Origin: Granulicella sp. 5B5
Lineage (GTDB): Bacteria > Acidobacteriota > Terriglobia > Terriglobales > Acidobacteriaceae
Length of the DNA: 64,000 bases
Direction of reading: 5' to 3'
Assembly (NCBI RefSeq): GCF_014083945.1
Contig: NZ_CP046444.1
Coordinates: 3,472,001-3,536,000 of the forward strand
Shown here: piece by piece, positions 46,644 to 55,304 of the stretch
How the letters are laid out: every line of letters begins with the position of its first letter
Position numbering within the stretch: position 1 is the first letter of the stretch
Program-made: the position numbers and the translations under genes
Notes under the pieces: model-generated
Seen by the model: the letters and a program-made list of their open reading frames with translations, nothing else
Databases searched by the model: none
Told to the model about the DNA's origin: nothing

Positions 46644-46668
46644 GCAACAGGCAGCAGGAACGGAAGCA

Positions 46669-47625
46669 ATGAACGAGAACAGCACGAGCCAGCCGATTGT
46701 GGAGTGTGTCCCGAACTTCAGCGAAGGTGTCGACCGCGACAAGGTCGAGACCATCGTGCGGGCCATGCGCGTGGACGGCGTGCATCTGCTGGACTACTCG
46801 CTCGACGCCGACCATAACCGCTCGGTGGTCACCATCGCCGGCGCGCCGGAGGCCGTGGTCGAGGCAGCCGTGCGTGGCGCTGGCGCGGCGGCGAAGCTGA
46901 TCGACCTGACCCGCCAGAAGGGCGAGCATCCTCGTATCGGCGCGGCGGACGTGATTCCGTTTGTGCCGGTCAGCGGGCTCTCGCTGGTGCAGTGCGTGAT
47001 GCTGGCTCGGCAGGCGGGCAAGGAGATATGGAACCGCTTCGGCGTGCCGGTGTACTTCTATGAGGCGGCGGCGGCGCGGCCTGATCGCGTGAACCTGGAG
47101 GACGTGCGGCGCGGCCAGTTCGAGGGCCTGCTGCGGGACGCGGCGCGGGACACCGCCCGGCGCCCGGATGTCGGTGGGCCGGAGCCGCACTCGACCGCAG
47201 GGGCCAGCGCCGTCGGGGCGCGGACGTTTCTGATCGCCTACAACATCTATCTGGGGCCGCACACAGGGCTCAACCTGCCGGTCAGCCAGGCCGATGTAAG
47301 CCTTGCACGCACGATTGCGAAGGAGATTCGGGCATCCAGCGGGGGCCTGCTGGGCGTTAAGGCTATGGGAGTGCTGGTTAATGGCCGCCCGCAGGTCAGC
47401 ATGAATATCACCGACTTCACCCGGACCCCGGTGCCGAAGATCCACGCCGCGGTCGCCCAGATCGCCCATCGGCACGGGGTGGAGATCGGCGAAGGCGAGC
47501 TGATCGGGCTGATCCCGGAGCAGGCTTATGAGCCAGAAGCGGATTGGATACGTCAAATACCTCAGTTCGACCCGGAGGAGAAGGTTCTTGAACGCCGGCT
47601 GCGCCATCCACTGGCCTGGCCGTAG
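46669..47625 (+). CDS. ftcD: Glutamate formimidoyltransferase
   Basis: 318 aa, corresponding to the formiminotransferase part only (no cyclodeaminase). Recognised by IVECVPNFSEG, LDADHNRSVVT, HPRIGAADVIPFVPV and FLIAYNIYLGP. It transfers the formimino group of N-formiminoglutamate to tetrahydrofolate in histidine breakdown. No hut genes are adjacent. It lies 25 bp after the PagL-like gene on the same strand. Confidence 0.93.
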   Translation: MNENSTSQPIVECVPNFSEGVDRDKVETIVRAMRVDGVHLLDYSLDADHNRSVVTIAGAPEAVVEAAVRGAGAAAKLIDLTRQKGEHPRIGAADVIPFVPVSGLSLVQCVMLARQAGKEIWNRFGVPVYFYEAAAARPDRVNLEDVRRGQFEGLLRDAARDTARRPDVGGPEPHSTAGASAVGARTFLIAYNIYLGPHTGLNLPVSQADVSLARTIAKEIRASSGGLLGVKAMGVLVNGRPQVSMNITDFTRTPVPKIHAAVAQIAHRHGVEIGEGELIGLIPEQAYEPEADWIRQIPQFDPEEKVLERRLRHPLAWP

Positions 47626-47785
47626 GCTGTAATCCGGGATATAGCTGGCTGTAATACACTTCAGCGCAGGAAGAACCCCCAGCTGTAAATGCCCCTAAAG
47701 CGGTCTTTTATAGCTTGCGGGGCAGCATGAGATTCGGAAACAATGGTATCGGTGCGCTGGTGCGCGCCGTGCAGGAGCATACAAG

Positions 47786-48772
47786 GTGAAGACATTGAAG
47801 AGTTTGCAGCATCCACTAACGGCCCTGGCGATGGCAGTCCTGGTCTCCGCAACCTTTGCCTCCGCCGCCCACGCGGCGCAGCTGAGCATCGACGCTCGCA
47901 GCTCCATCCCGCGCGATGTGCAGCAGATCATCGTGGTCGACTACAAGGTGATGCAGAATTCACCGGCGGCCATGCAGTTGAAGGACCGGGTGCTGCCGCC
48001 TGAGCTGAAGCGGCTGGAGGGCGCGCTGAAGAGCAGCGGCCTGAAGGTGGACCAGGATGCCGACACGCTGGCGTTCGCGGCCTTCCGCTCCGGCACGGAC
48101 AAGAACGGCAATGCTGGCACGCGCATCCTGGGCGTGGCGCAGGGCCAGTTCGATACCTCGGCCATCATGGCGCACTTCGCCAAGGAGAAGACCAAGCCCG
48201 TCACGTACCGCCAGAACTCGATCTACCCGATGGGTTCGGCCGGCATGAGCATCGCCTTCCTGAACCAGACGACGATGATCTTCGGCGACCGCGACGCGGT
48301 GAAGGCGGCGCTCGACGCGCGCGATGGCCTGCAGCCGAACTTCCTGCAGAACAGCGAGATGATGAACAGCATGGCCGCGGTCGACTCCCGCGCGGTGTGG
48401 AGCCTGATGGACCAGGCGGGCACCCAGACCATGATGAAGAGCGTGCTGGGCGAAGCCTCACAACTGGCGGACTACGACACTGTCAAGGCCCGTTTCAAAA
48501 ATGCGCGCTACACCATGGACTTCTCCAACGGTGTGAAGTTTGAGATGGACGTTGTGACCTCCGACACCATCACGGCGGCCACGGCGGCGGCGCTGATGAA
48601 GGGCGTCGCGCTGATGAAGAAGACCAGCGGCTCGCCCCTCGAGAAGTCGGCCGTGGACGAAACGACGATCGACTCCAACGCGGGTACGCTGACGGTGAGC
48701 TACTCCTCGTCGGACACGCAGTTCGCCGGTCTGCTCACCTCACCGCTCTTCCAGCAGGTCGTCACCAAGTAA
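47786..48772 (+). CDS. Secreted protein of unknown function
   Basis: 328 aa, GTG start after CAGGAG. A signal peptide runs to about residue 30 (ATFASAAHAAQ). The rest alternates strands and helices in two apparent repeats; segments such as IIVVDYKVMQNSPAAMQLKDR and MIFGDRDAVKAALDARDGL recall a DUF3352-like or lipoprotein-like fold, but I cannot name a family. It is followed by a terminator and convergent to an anti-sigma gene. Confidence 0.7.
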   Translation: MKTLKSLQHPLTALAMAVLVSATFASAAHAAQLSIDARSSIPRDVQQIIVVDYKVMQNSPAAMQLKDRVLPPELKRLEGALKSSGLKVDQDADTLAFAAFRSGTDKNGNAGTRILGVAQGQFDTSAIMAHFAKEKTKPVTYRQNSIYPMGSAGMSIAFLNQTTMIFGDRDAVKAALDARDGLQPNFLQNSEMMNSMAAVDSRAVWSLMDQAGTQTMMKSVLGEASQLADYDTVKARFKNARYTMDFSNGVKFEMDVVTSDTITAATAAALMKGVALMKKTSGSPLEKSAVDETTIDSNAGTLTVSYSSSDTQFAGLLTSPLFQQVVTK

Positions 48773-48793
48773 TCGCAGCCTGTTCCCGAAACG

Positions 48794-48828
48794 AAGAAGA
48801 GGCGACCGATGAGGTCGCCTCTTCTTTT
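48794..48828 (+). terminator. Bidirectional terminator
   Basis: AAGAAGAGGCGACC paired with GGTCGCCTCTTCTT, then TTCC, between convergent genes. Confidence 0.85.
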
Positions 48829-48859
48829 CCATCTTGAAGTATTTGGCTGGAACGCCGCC

Positions 48860-49162
48860 TTACGAGTGCTGCTTGGCGGTCTGGTTCGCCGCCGGCGTTA
48901 CGCCCTTCAACTCGATTTCCGGGTACTTGCCCACAGCCCGACAGCGCTCCATCACCGCAGCCCGCAGGCGGCTGGACAACTCCTCGGGGAACTCATAGGC
49001 CTGGGCCCCGCGGTAGACGTCGATGGTTTTGCGCGTGGTGTCTACAACCACCTCGCAGTGGTGACACGTTCCGAGGTGCTCTTTCACCTCAGCCATCAGG
49101 CTGGGATCGATCTGCCCATCGAAGTAGTCGGTTAGTTTCGCCAGAAAATCTGTGCAGTTCAC
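48860..49162 (-). CDS. Zinc-finger anti-sigma factor (zf-HC2)
   Basis: 100 aa. Zinc-binding HLGTCHHCEVVVD (His-x3-Cys-x2-Cys) in an N-terminal anti-sigma domain. No membrane helix is predicted, so it is a soluble ZAS-type factor. It lies 37 bp after the ECF sigma gene, its presumed target. May sense oxidation or metal through the zinc site (inference). Confidence 0.85.
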   Translation of the reverse strand: MNCTDFLAKLTDYFDGQIDPSLMAEVKEHLGTCHHCEVVVDTTRKTIDVYRGAQAYEFPEELSSRLRAAVMERCRAVGKYPEIELKGVTPAANQTAKQHS

Positions 49163-49199
49163 TTCGGTTCCCTCATGGCTGCGTCGTACCCCAATCTTC

Positions 49200-49979
49200 C
49201 TATGACTTCGCCAGCTCTTTTGTCTGCCTAAAGTAACGGCTAAGGCGCTCGCGCAATTGGAGCCGCGCGCGCAACAACCGCGACTTGACGGCCGGAACGC
49301 TTAGCCCTAAGGCCTCGGCAGTCTCTTCCGTCGACAAGTTTTCGATGTCCCGTAACGTGAAAACGGTTCGAAAACCTGGGGGCAGACCTGCAATTGTCTT
49401 GCGCAGGATCTCGGCGAGCTCGGATTGCGAGTAATTCTGCTCCGGATTTGGCCGCCATTCGGCGAAATCGCGGGGGATAGAGCCCTCGTCGGTTTCGACG
49501 TCCTGGTCCATGGAGACGGTACGGGAGGTTTTGCGCTTACGCAGGCGCATCAGGCTCTCGTTGACCGCAATGCGGACCAGCCATGTGGAAAACTTGGAGT
49601 TGCCCTGGAACTGTTCGAGCTTCTGGAACGCCTTGAAGAACACATCCTGGGTGATGTCCTCGGCGTCCTCGCGGTTCTGGGTAATGTGCTGGGCGGTGCG
49701 GAAGATCTGGCGATCATACTGCTTCACCAGCTGCTCAAAGGCGGCTGTGTCACCAGCCTTGGCGCGTTCCACCAGCAATACGTCGGGGTGGACTTCGACG
49801 GGCTCGGCGGTTTCGTCAGGCGAGAGAACACCGTCCAGCTCGACATCCTGCAGGTCAACGGCCTCTGGATCGAGCGGATCGATTGCCGCCGGCAGGACGG
49901 CGGGGCCTTTGGCTCCGGCTCGCGGGGTACCGGGTTTTGTGATGGCAGAAGCAGGCGTTGCGGCCATAGTGGGCTCCAT
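49200..49979 (-). CDS. ECF RNA polymerase sigma factor, RpoE-like
   Basis: 259 aa. Sigma region 2 at about 85-150 (FEQLVKQYDRQIFRTAQHIT, DITQDVFFKAFQKL, FSTWLVRIAVNESL) and region 4 at about 195-250 (AGLPPGFRTVFTLRDIENLSTEE, SVPAVKSRLLRARLQLRE). An unusual acidic/Pro-Ala extension of about 70 residues precedes region 2. Co-transcribed with a zinc anti-sigma factor, it probably governs an envelope or oxidative stress response. The start could be four codons later (MAATPAS). Confidence 0.93.
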   Translation of the reverse strand: MEPTMAATPASAITKPGTPRAGAKGPAVLPAAIDPLDPEAVDLQDVELDGVLSPDETAEPVEVHPDVLLVERAKAGDTAAFEQLVKQYDRQIFRTAQHITQNREDAEDITQDVFFKAFQKLEQFQGNSKFSTWLVRIAVNESLMRLRKRKTSRTVSMDQDVETDEGSIPRDFAEWRPNPEQNYSQSELAEILRKTIAGLPPGFRTVFTLRDIENLSTEETAEALGLSVPAVKSRLLRARLQLRERLSRYFRQTKELAKS

Positions 49980-50147
49980 AAGCCAGTGTACTTGAGGTAC
50001 CGCCGTGCGTGCCAGTCGATTGCGCTCGTCCGTCCCGGAAGCCGGGTTGCCCGGCAGCAGTTACCTTGGTTGATTCTCCGTTTGCGATGGCACCGCGTCA
50101 TGAGCGGGCAGCCAGCCGTTAGAGTCAAAAGAGATGTGGAGCATGGA

Positions 50148-52508
50148 ATGAAACAAAGCAGTTTCCGGTGTGCCCTCCAGTGGCGGTGGATTGCGGGGAT
50201 CGCCTGCGGGGCGGCGGTCAGCCTCGCGTTTGCACAGAGTTCGAGCAGTACAGAAAAGCGGCACAAGAAAACAACTGCGGCGCACCACAGCACGCACGCG
50301 AGCGCCGAGAAGTCCCACAGCAAACGAGCCGAAGAGCACAGCACGAGCAGCCGGGAGCGTCGAGGGCACCACACACCTCTGCGCCGCGTCTCCATGCCGA
50401 AGCCTACGCATGAGAGCATCCGGCTGAGCCATGCCTTTGTGGCCTCGGCCACACTGCGCCCCATGGCCCAGCAGCTCATCACCTCGCGCAGCGCCGCGGC
50501 GTATGCGGGGGTAACGGCCTTTGCCGCCGAGCATCCGGGCGACGGCGCAGCGGCGGCCAACCTCGCGCTCGGCCACGCTTATCTGCTCGACAAGCGTTAC
50601 AGCGACGCCGAGTTGGCCTTCCATCGCGCGGCAGTGGGCGACGCCGCCCTGAGCGACTACGCCGACTACCTCGGCGCGCAGGCCGCCGTGCAGGGCAACC
50701 GCGCGCAGGACGCCGTACCCCTGTTGACGAAGTTCGCCGAGCGGCATCCCGGCAGCCTCTTTGACGATCAGGCGCCCGTGCTGCTCTCCAACGCCTACCT
50801 CGCGCAGAATGACCCGGCAAGCGCCCTGCGTGTGTTGCAAGCCGCTGGCACCGGCGCTGAGTCCAGTCACGTCGACTACCGGCTTGCGCTCGCCAAGACC
50901 TACCAGGCCGCCGGCAACACCACCAAGGCCGCCGACCTCTATCGCAATATCTATCTCGGCGATCCACTCTCGCCCGAGGCCGCCGTCGCGAAGACGCAGA
51001 TGCTCGCAATGAACACGCCGCTGACCGCCGCCGACCGCAAGCGCCATGCCGACGCCCTCTTCAACGCCAAGCAGTACGGCGAGGCCGCCGAGGAGTATCG
51101 TGCGCTGCAGAAGAACGATGCCGAGCTCAGCCAGGCCGACCGGGACGCGCTCGAGATCTACGTCGCGGTCTGCGACCTGCGGCTCAAGAAGCTGCGTCCC
51201 GGCGAAGTCGACCACCTGCCCGACACCGGCGACGACAGCGCCGCGCTGCGCATGTATCTGCGCGCGGAGCTGGCCCGCAGCGTCGGCAAGTACGACGAGC
51301 AGGACGCCATCGTGCAGCAGCTAATGCAGAGCTACCCGCACAGCCGCTGGTTGGAGGAGGCGCTCGACTCCGGCGGCAACATGTACCTCATCCAGCACAA
51401 CAACAGCCGTGCTATCGCCGACTACACCGCGCTGGTCGAAGGCTTTCCGCAGAGCATCTATGCGCCGAAAGACCACTGGCACGCGGCGTGGCTGAACTAT
51501 CGCGAACGCCGCTACCCCGAGGCAGCGCGGCTGATGGACGAGCAGATCGTCCGCTATCCACTCGGCAACGAGATCCCCGGCGCGCTCTACTGGCGCGGCC
51601 GTCTCTATGAGGACGTCGAGCACAACTTCAGCCAGGCGCTCAACTACTACAAGGCGCTCAGCGACGCCTATCCCAACAGCTACTACGCGCTCGAAGGCCG
51701 CAAGCGCATCGCCATCATCGGCACAAAGCCTGCAGTGGCGCCCGCGCCTGCGCTGGCTTCGGTGCGTGTGGTCGATGACCCGCACCTCACCGACGTACTG
51801 CCGGAGAACGATCCACATCTCATCAAGGCGCGGCTGCTCGCCAATGCCGCGCTCAACGAGTACATCCGCCCGGAGATCCAGCTCAGCGACACCTCCGCTT
51901 CGTGGGGAGCGCTGGCCGAGGCCCGCATCTACCAGAGTTTTGGCGAGGATGCTCGCGCTCTGCAGGCGATGAAGCGCGCCCACATCCCCTTCTTCTCGTT
52001 GACAGTGGACGATGTGCCGATGCCTTACTGGGAGATGGAGTTCCCGCGTCCCTACTGGACGCAGCTACGCACCGATGCCGAAGCCAATGGGCTCGACCCC
52101 TACCTCGTCGCGGCGCTCATCCGGCAGGAGTCCGAGTTCAATCCCGGTGCCGTCAGTCCCGCGAACGCCTGGGGCCTGATGCAACTGCTGCCCTCCACCG
52201 GCAAATCGCTGGCGCGCAAGGAGGGCATCCGCCACTTCTCGACCAGCCAGCTACTTGACCCCACCACGAACCTGCAGCTCGGCACCCGGGATCTGAAGAA
52301 CTCCATCGACAAGTACAGCGGCCAGATTGAGTACGCTCTCGCCGCCTACAACGCAGGCGACACACCCGTGCATAACTGGATCGCGCTCAACAACTACAAG
52401 GACATCCCCGAGTGGGTGGAGTCGATCCCGTACACCGAGACCCGCGAGTACGTGCAGAGCATTATGCGCAACCGCGAGATGTACCGCGCCATCTACTCCG
52501 GCCGGTAG
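50148..52508 (+). CDS. Soluble lytic murein transglycosylase (Slt-type)
   Basis: 786 aa from MKQSSFRCALQWRW, after GGAGCATGG; the frame runs open upstream for about 720 nt antisense to the sigma gene but that part is not coding. A signal peptide (to about residue 29), a His/Lys/Ser-rich linker, a long alpha-helical superhelix, then the C-terminal SLT domain (about 640-780) with the catalytic Glu in IRQESEFNPGAVSPANAWGL and AYNAGDTPVHNWI. It cleaves peptidoglycan to anhydromuropeptides in the periplasm. Confidence 0.92.
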   Translation: MKQSSFRCALQWRWIAGIACGAAVSLAFAQSSSSTEKRHKKTTAAHHSTHASAEKSHSKRAEEHSTSSRERRGHHTPLRRVSMPKPTHESIRLSHAFVASATLRPMAQQLITSRSAAAYAGVTAFAAEHPGDGAAAANLALGHAYLLDKRYSDAELAFHRAAVGDAALSDYADYLGAQAAVQGNRAQDAVPLLTKFAERHPGSLFDDQAPVLLSNAYLAQNDPASALRVLQAAGTGAESSHVDYRLALAKTYQAAGNTTKAADLYRNIYLGDPLSPEAAVAKTQMLAMNTPLTAADRKRHADALFNAKQYGEAAEEYRALQKNDAELSQADRDALEIYVAVCDLRLKKLRPGEVDHLPDTGDDSAALRMYLRAELARSVGKYDEQDAIVQQLMQSYPHSRWLEEALDSGGNMYLIQHNNSRAIADYTALVEGFPQSIYAPKDHWHAAWLNYRERRYPEAARLMDEQIVRYPLGNEIPGALYWRGRLYEDVEHNFSQALNYYKALSDAYPNSYYALEGRKRIAIIGTKPAVAPAPALASVRVVDDPHLTDVLPENDPHLIKARLLANAALNEYIRPEIQLSDTSASWGALAEARIYQSFGEDARALQAMKRAHIPFFSLTVDDVPMPYWEMEFPRPYWTQLRTDAEANGLDPYLVAALIRQESEFNPGAVSPANAWGLMQLLPSTGKSLARKEGIRHFSTSQLLDPTTNLQLGTRDLKNSIDKYSGQIEYALAAYNAGDTPVHNWIALNNYKDIPEWVESIPYTETREYVQSIMRNREMYRAIYSGR

Positions 52509-52510
52509 CG

Positions 52511-53767
52511 CTACTCGTGGCGCAGCGCTACCACCGGGTCCATGCGTGCGGCGCGCATGGCAGGTAGCAGCCCGCTGACGATGCCCACCAGCGACAGGAT
52601 CACGAATGACACGATCATCGTGCCGGTTGAGGCGCGCAGAATAATGTCGCCGTCATGGTTGGCCGTTTTGTACATCGCCGAGTACAGCGGCATCGGCGGA
52701 ATCAGATAGCCCGCGAAGTAGGCGACGATCATGCCCACAACGCCAGCGATCAACGTCAGCACCAGGCTCTCCAGCAGGAAGTGCAGCATGATGTCGCGCC
52801 GCCTGGCGCCCAGCGCCTTCATCAATCCGATCTCGCGCGTGCGCTCCGTCACGGAGACCAGCATGATGTTCATCACACCAACACCGCCTACCGCAAGCGT
52901 CATCGCGCCGATGATCCCCAGCAGCACCTGCAGCGCAATGGAGAACTGCACCATCGACTTCCCATCCTCGATCGTATCCCACGTGCTCACGGCCTTGTCG
53001 TCGCGCGGGTCGAAGTGGTGGCGCTGCGCCAGCACCGTGCGCACCGCCTGGATCGCCCGCAGGTGCAGCTCCGGCGACGAAGGCTGAAACACGATCATGT
53101 CCGGCGCGACCTGGTTGCGCAGCGTCCGCATCGTGTCGAACGGCACAAAGATGTTCTCGCTGTCCGGCCCGTTGTTGGATGAGTCCTGGATCTTGTTCCG
53201 CAGCACGCCAATCACCGTGAACGGCTGGCCCTCAATCTGCACGACCTCGCCCACCGGCGGATAGCCGTTGAAGAGCTTCTCCGCTGCGTGCGGCCCAAAG
53301 ATCACTACCTGCCGATGCTCGCTGAAGTCGGCGGCCTCGAAGTAGCGGCCATCCTCAACATCCAGCCGCCGCATACGGCCGTACGGCAGGTCGATGGCCT
53401 TGGCTGAGATGTTCACCGTCTTCGGCCCATACTTCACGCTGAATCCGTCATCCGTCTCTCGCGAGACAGCGCTGAGGAAGGGAAGCGCATCGCGCACTGC
53501 TTCGGCATCGCCTTCAATAAACTTTATCTTCTGGCCGGAGCGCTCGCCCCCCGCCTGCATCGACGTCTGCCCGCCCCACATCATCACCACGTTGTTGCCG
53601 ATACCCATGAACCCTTCGAGCACCGCATTGCCCACGCCGCGCCCGTAGCTGATCAGCAGCACCACCGTCACCAGCCCCCACATGATGCCGAGCATCGTCA
53701 GCACCGACCGCACGCGGTTGCGGTTCAGCGACTCGATCGACTCGGTAAACACCTCACGCACGTTCAT
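52511..53767 (-). CDS. MacB/FtsX-type ABC transporter permease
   Basis: 418 aa from the ATG (MNVREVFTESIES) two bases after the upstream stop, preceded by GAGGA. One N-terminal helix (VRSVLTMLGIMWGLVTVVLL), a MacB periplasmic core domain (about 50-270), then three C-terminal helices (LGIIGAMTLAVGGVGVMNIMLVSVTERTREIG; FLLESLVLTLIAGVVGMIVAY; MRAARMDPVVALRHE at the end). No ATPase domain is fused. Tandem with a homologue; probable part of a MacAB-like exporter. Confidence 0.9.
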   Translation of the reverse strand: MNVREVFTESIESLNRNRVRSVLTMLGIMWGLVTVVLLISYGRGVGNAVLEGFMGIGNNVVMMWGGQTSMQAGGERSGQKIKFIEGDAEAVRDALPFLSAVSRETDDGFSVKYGPKTVNISAKAIDLPYGRMRRLDVEDGRYFEAADFSEHRQVVIFGPHAAEKLFNGYPPVGEVVQIEGQPFTVIGVLRNKIQDSSNNGPDSENIFVPFDTMRTLRNQVAPDMIVFQPSSPELHLRAIQAVRTVLAQRHHFDPRDDKAVSTWDTIEDGKSMVQFSIALQVLLGIIGAMTLAVGGVGVMNIMLVSVTERTREIGLMKALGARRRDIMLHFLLESLVLTLIAGVVGMIVAYFAGYLIPPMPLYSAMYKTANHDGDIILRASTGTMIVSFVILSLVGIVSGLLPAMRAARMDPVVALRHE

Positions 53768-53769
53768 GG

Positions 53770-55044
53770 CTAATCGGTCCTCAGACATTCAATCGGTGTC
53801 ATCCCCGCAGCACGCAGCGCGGGATATGTACCGGCGGAGACCGTAATCACGCCCAGCGTTACCAGCGATGCGATGATCGCCGTCGCCGAGATCACCGGAT
53901 GCGGCACGAAGTCCGGCAGCGGCAGCATCCGGATCAGTACGCACACGCCCACACCGCAGACTAGTCCGGCCGCGCCGCTCACCAGTGTGATGATCGCGGA
54001 CTCCACCAGGAACTGCCGCCGTATGTCGCGCGCTGTGGCACCCAGCGCCTTGCGCACGCCAATCTCGCGTGTGCGTTCGGAGACCGCCACCAGCATGATG
54101 TTCATCACACCGATGCCGCCGAGCAGCAGCGTCAGCAGTGCGACGGCCGCGAAGAACAGCGTCATCACATGGAAGATGCGGTCGGTAAACTGTGCGCCCT
54201 CCAGCGTGTCCCACACCCACAACGCGTCCAGGTCATCCGGGTCGAAGTGGTGCCGTTCCGCGAGGATCTCGCGCACCTCACGCAGCGCCGCCACATGCTT
54301 TTCAGGCGAGACTGGTTGCACCACAATGTTGTTCACCGTGCCCACCGGCGCTGCCTGCGCATCCGGGCCCGTGCCTTTGAAGTCCGGCGGAAAGTCGCGC
54401 AGCATCGCGGAGAAGGGCACAAAAAGCTGCGTGTTGTCTGGCCCGGAGCCATAGCTGCCGTTCTGTTGCTTCTTGGCTAGTACGCCGATCACCGTGTACG
54501 GATACCCTTCAATCATCACCGGCTGCCCGATCGCAGGCTTGCCGGGAAAAAGCTGCCGAAAGCTTTCCGCTCCCAGAATAACGACGCGGTTCGCATTGGT
54601 CTCGTCGTCGTCGTTCATCAGGCGCCCCTGTTCCACCTTCAGCGAGCGGAAGTTCTGGTACTGCGGCCACACCCCCCGCACCGCGCGGCTTGAGGCGTTC
54701 CATTGGCTCACCTCGCTCACCGTGCGCCTAATCTCGGGAGAGACCGTCTTCACCAGATGAGCATCCTGCTGGATCGCCTCCGCGTCGCCGATGTTGAGTT
54801 GGATGTTCCGCCCCGACGCATAGCCACCCGAGGGCATCGCCGTCTTGCCGCCGAAGCAGATTGCGATGTCTGTGCCGATGGTTCTCAGCCGCTCATGCTG
54901 GTCGATCCCGAAGCCGATCCCCAGGCCCACCAGCAGGATCACCGACGTGATCCCCCACAGGATGCCGAACATGGTCAAAAAACTGCGGAGTTTGGACTCC
55001 CACAGTGCCGCCAGCGTTTGTCGAAAAATCTCAAGAATCGGCAT
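53770..55044 (-). CDS. MacB/FtsX-type ABC transporter permease (tandem copy)
   Basis: 424 aa from MPILEIFRQTLAALWESKLRSFLTMFG. Same layout as the downstream copy, with a periplasmic core about 50-280 and C-terminal FtsX helices ending LRAAGMTPIECLRTD. GGIGVMNIMLVAVSERTREIGVRKALGATARDI is the family signature. Upstream of the second permease by two bases; neither an ATPase nor a MacA-type fusion protein is in the neighbourhood. Confidence 0.9.
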   Translation of the reverse strand: MPILEIFRQTLAALWESKLRSFLTMFGILWGITSVILLVGLGIGFGIDQHERLRTIGTDIAICFGGKTAMPSGGYASGRNIQLNIGDAEAIQQDAHLVKTVSPEIRRTVSEVSQWNASSRAVRGVWPQYQNFRSLKVEQGRLMNDDDETNANRVVILGAESFRQLFPGKPAIGQPVMIEGYPYTVIGVLAKKQQNGSYGSGPDNTQLFVPFSAMLRDFPPDFKGTGPDAQAAPVGTVNNIVVQPVSPEKHVAALREVREILAERHHFDPDDLDALWVWDTLEGAQFTDRIFHVMTLFFAAVALLTLLLGGIGVMNIMLVAVSERTREIGVRKALGATARDIRRQFLVESAIITLVSGAAGLVCGVGVCVLIRMLPLPDFVPHPVISATAIIASLVTLGVITVSAGTYPALRAAGMTPIECLRTD

Positions 55045-55149
55045 GGTGATAAGGGGACTGCAAAGGCTGATACGCGCCGTGACGCCCACCGGTTCCCGCC
55101 TTAGGCGACTTTCAACGCCGCAGCACGGTACGATGGTGAGGCGGCCATC

Positions 55150-55238
55150 GCCCGGATGGTGGAATCGGCAGACACAGCGGACTTAAAATCCGCAGCTGCG
55201 AAAGCGGCGTGGGGGTTCAAGTCCCCCTCCGGGCACCA
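55150..55238 (+). tRNA. tRNA-Leu (anticodon UAA)
   Basis: Complete class II cloverleaf. The acceptor GCCCGGA pairs with TCCGGGC; anticodon stem GCGGA/TCCGC encloses loop CTTAAAA with anticodon TAA at 55184-55186. A long variable arm (AGCTGC-GAAA-GCGGCGT) and T-arm GGGGG-TTCAAGT-CCCCC follow. The CCA end is encoded. It reads UUA and UUG leucine codons. Confidence 0.96.
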
Positions 55239-55304
55239 TCGGCGGCTAACCTCAATGCGCTGAATCCCATCCTACAAACGACCCACCGCCACCGGAGGAC
55301 GCCG

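Noticed and set aside
49425-50147. An in-frame 240-codon extension of the lytic transglycosylase
   Set aside because: It would overlap the sigma factor gene on the other strand; the signal peptide and ribosome site both place the start at 50148.
55150-55238. tRNA-Leu as an integration site for a genomic island
   Set aside because: No integrase, no repeated tRNA 3' end, and flanking genes are ordinary chromosomal ones.
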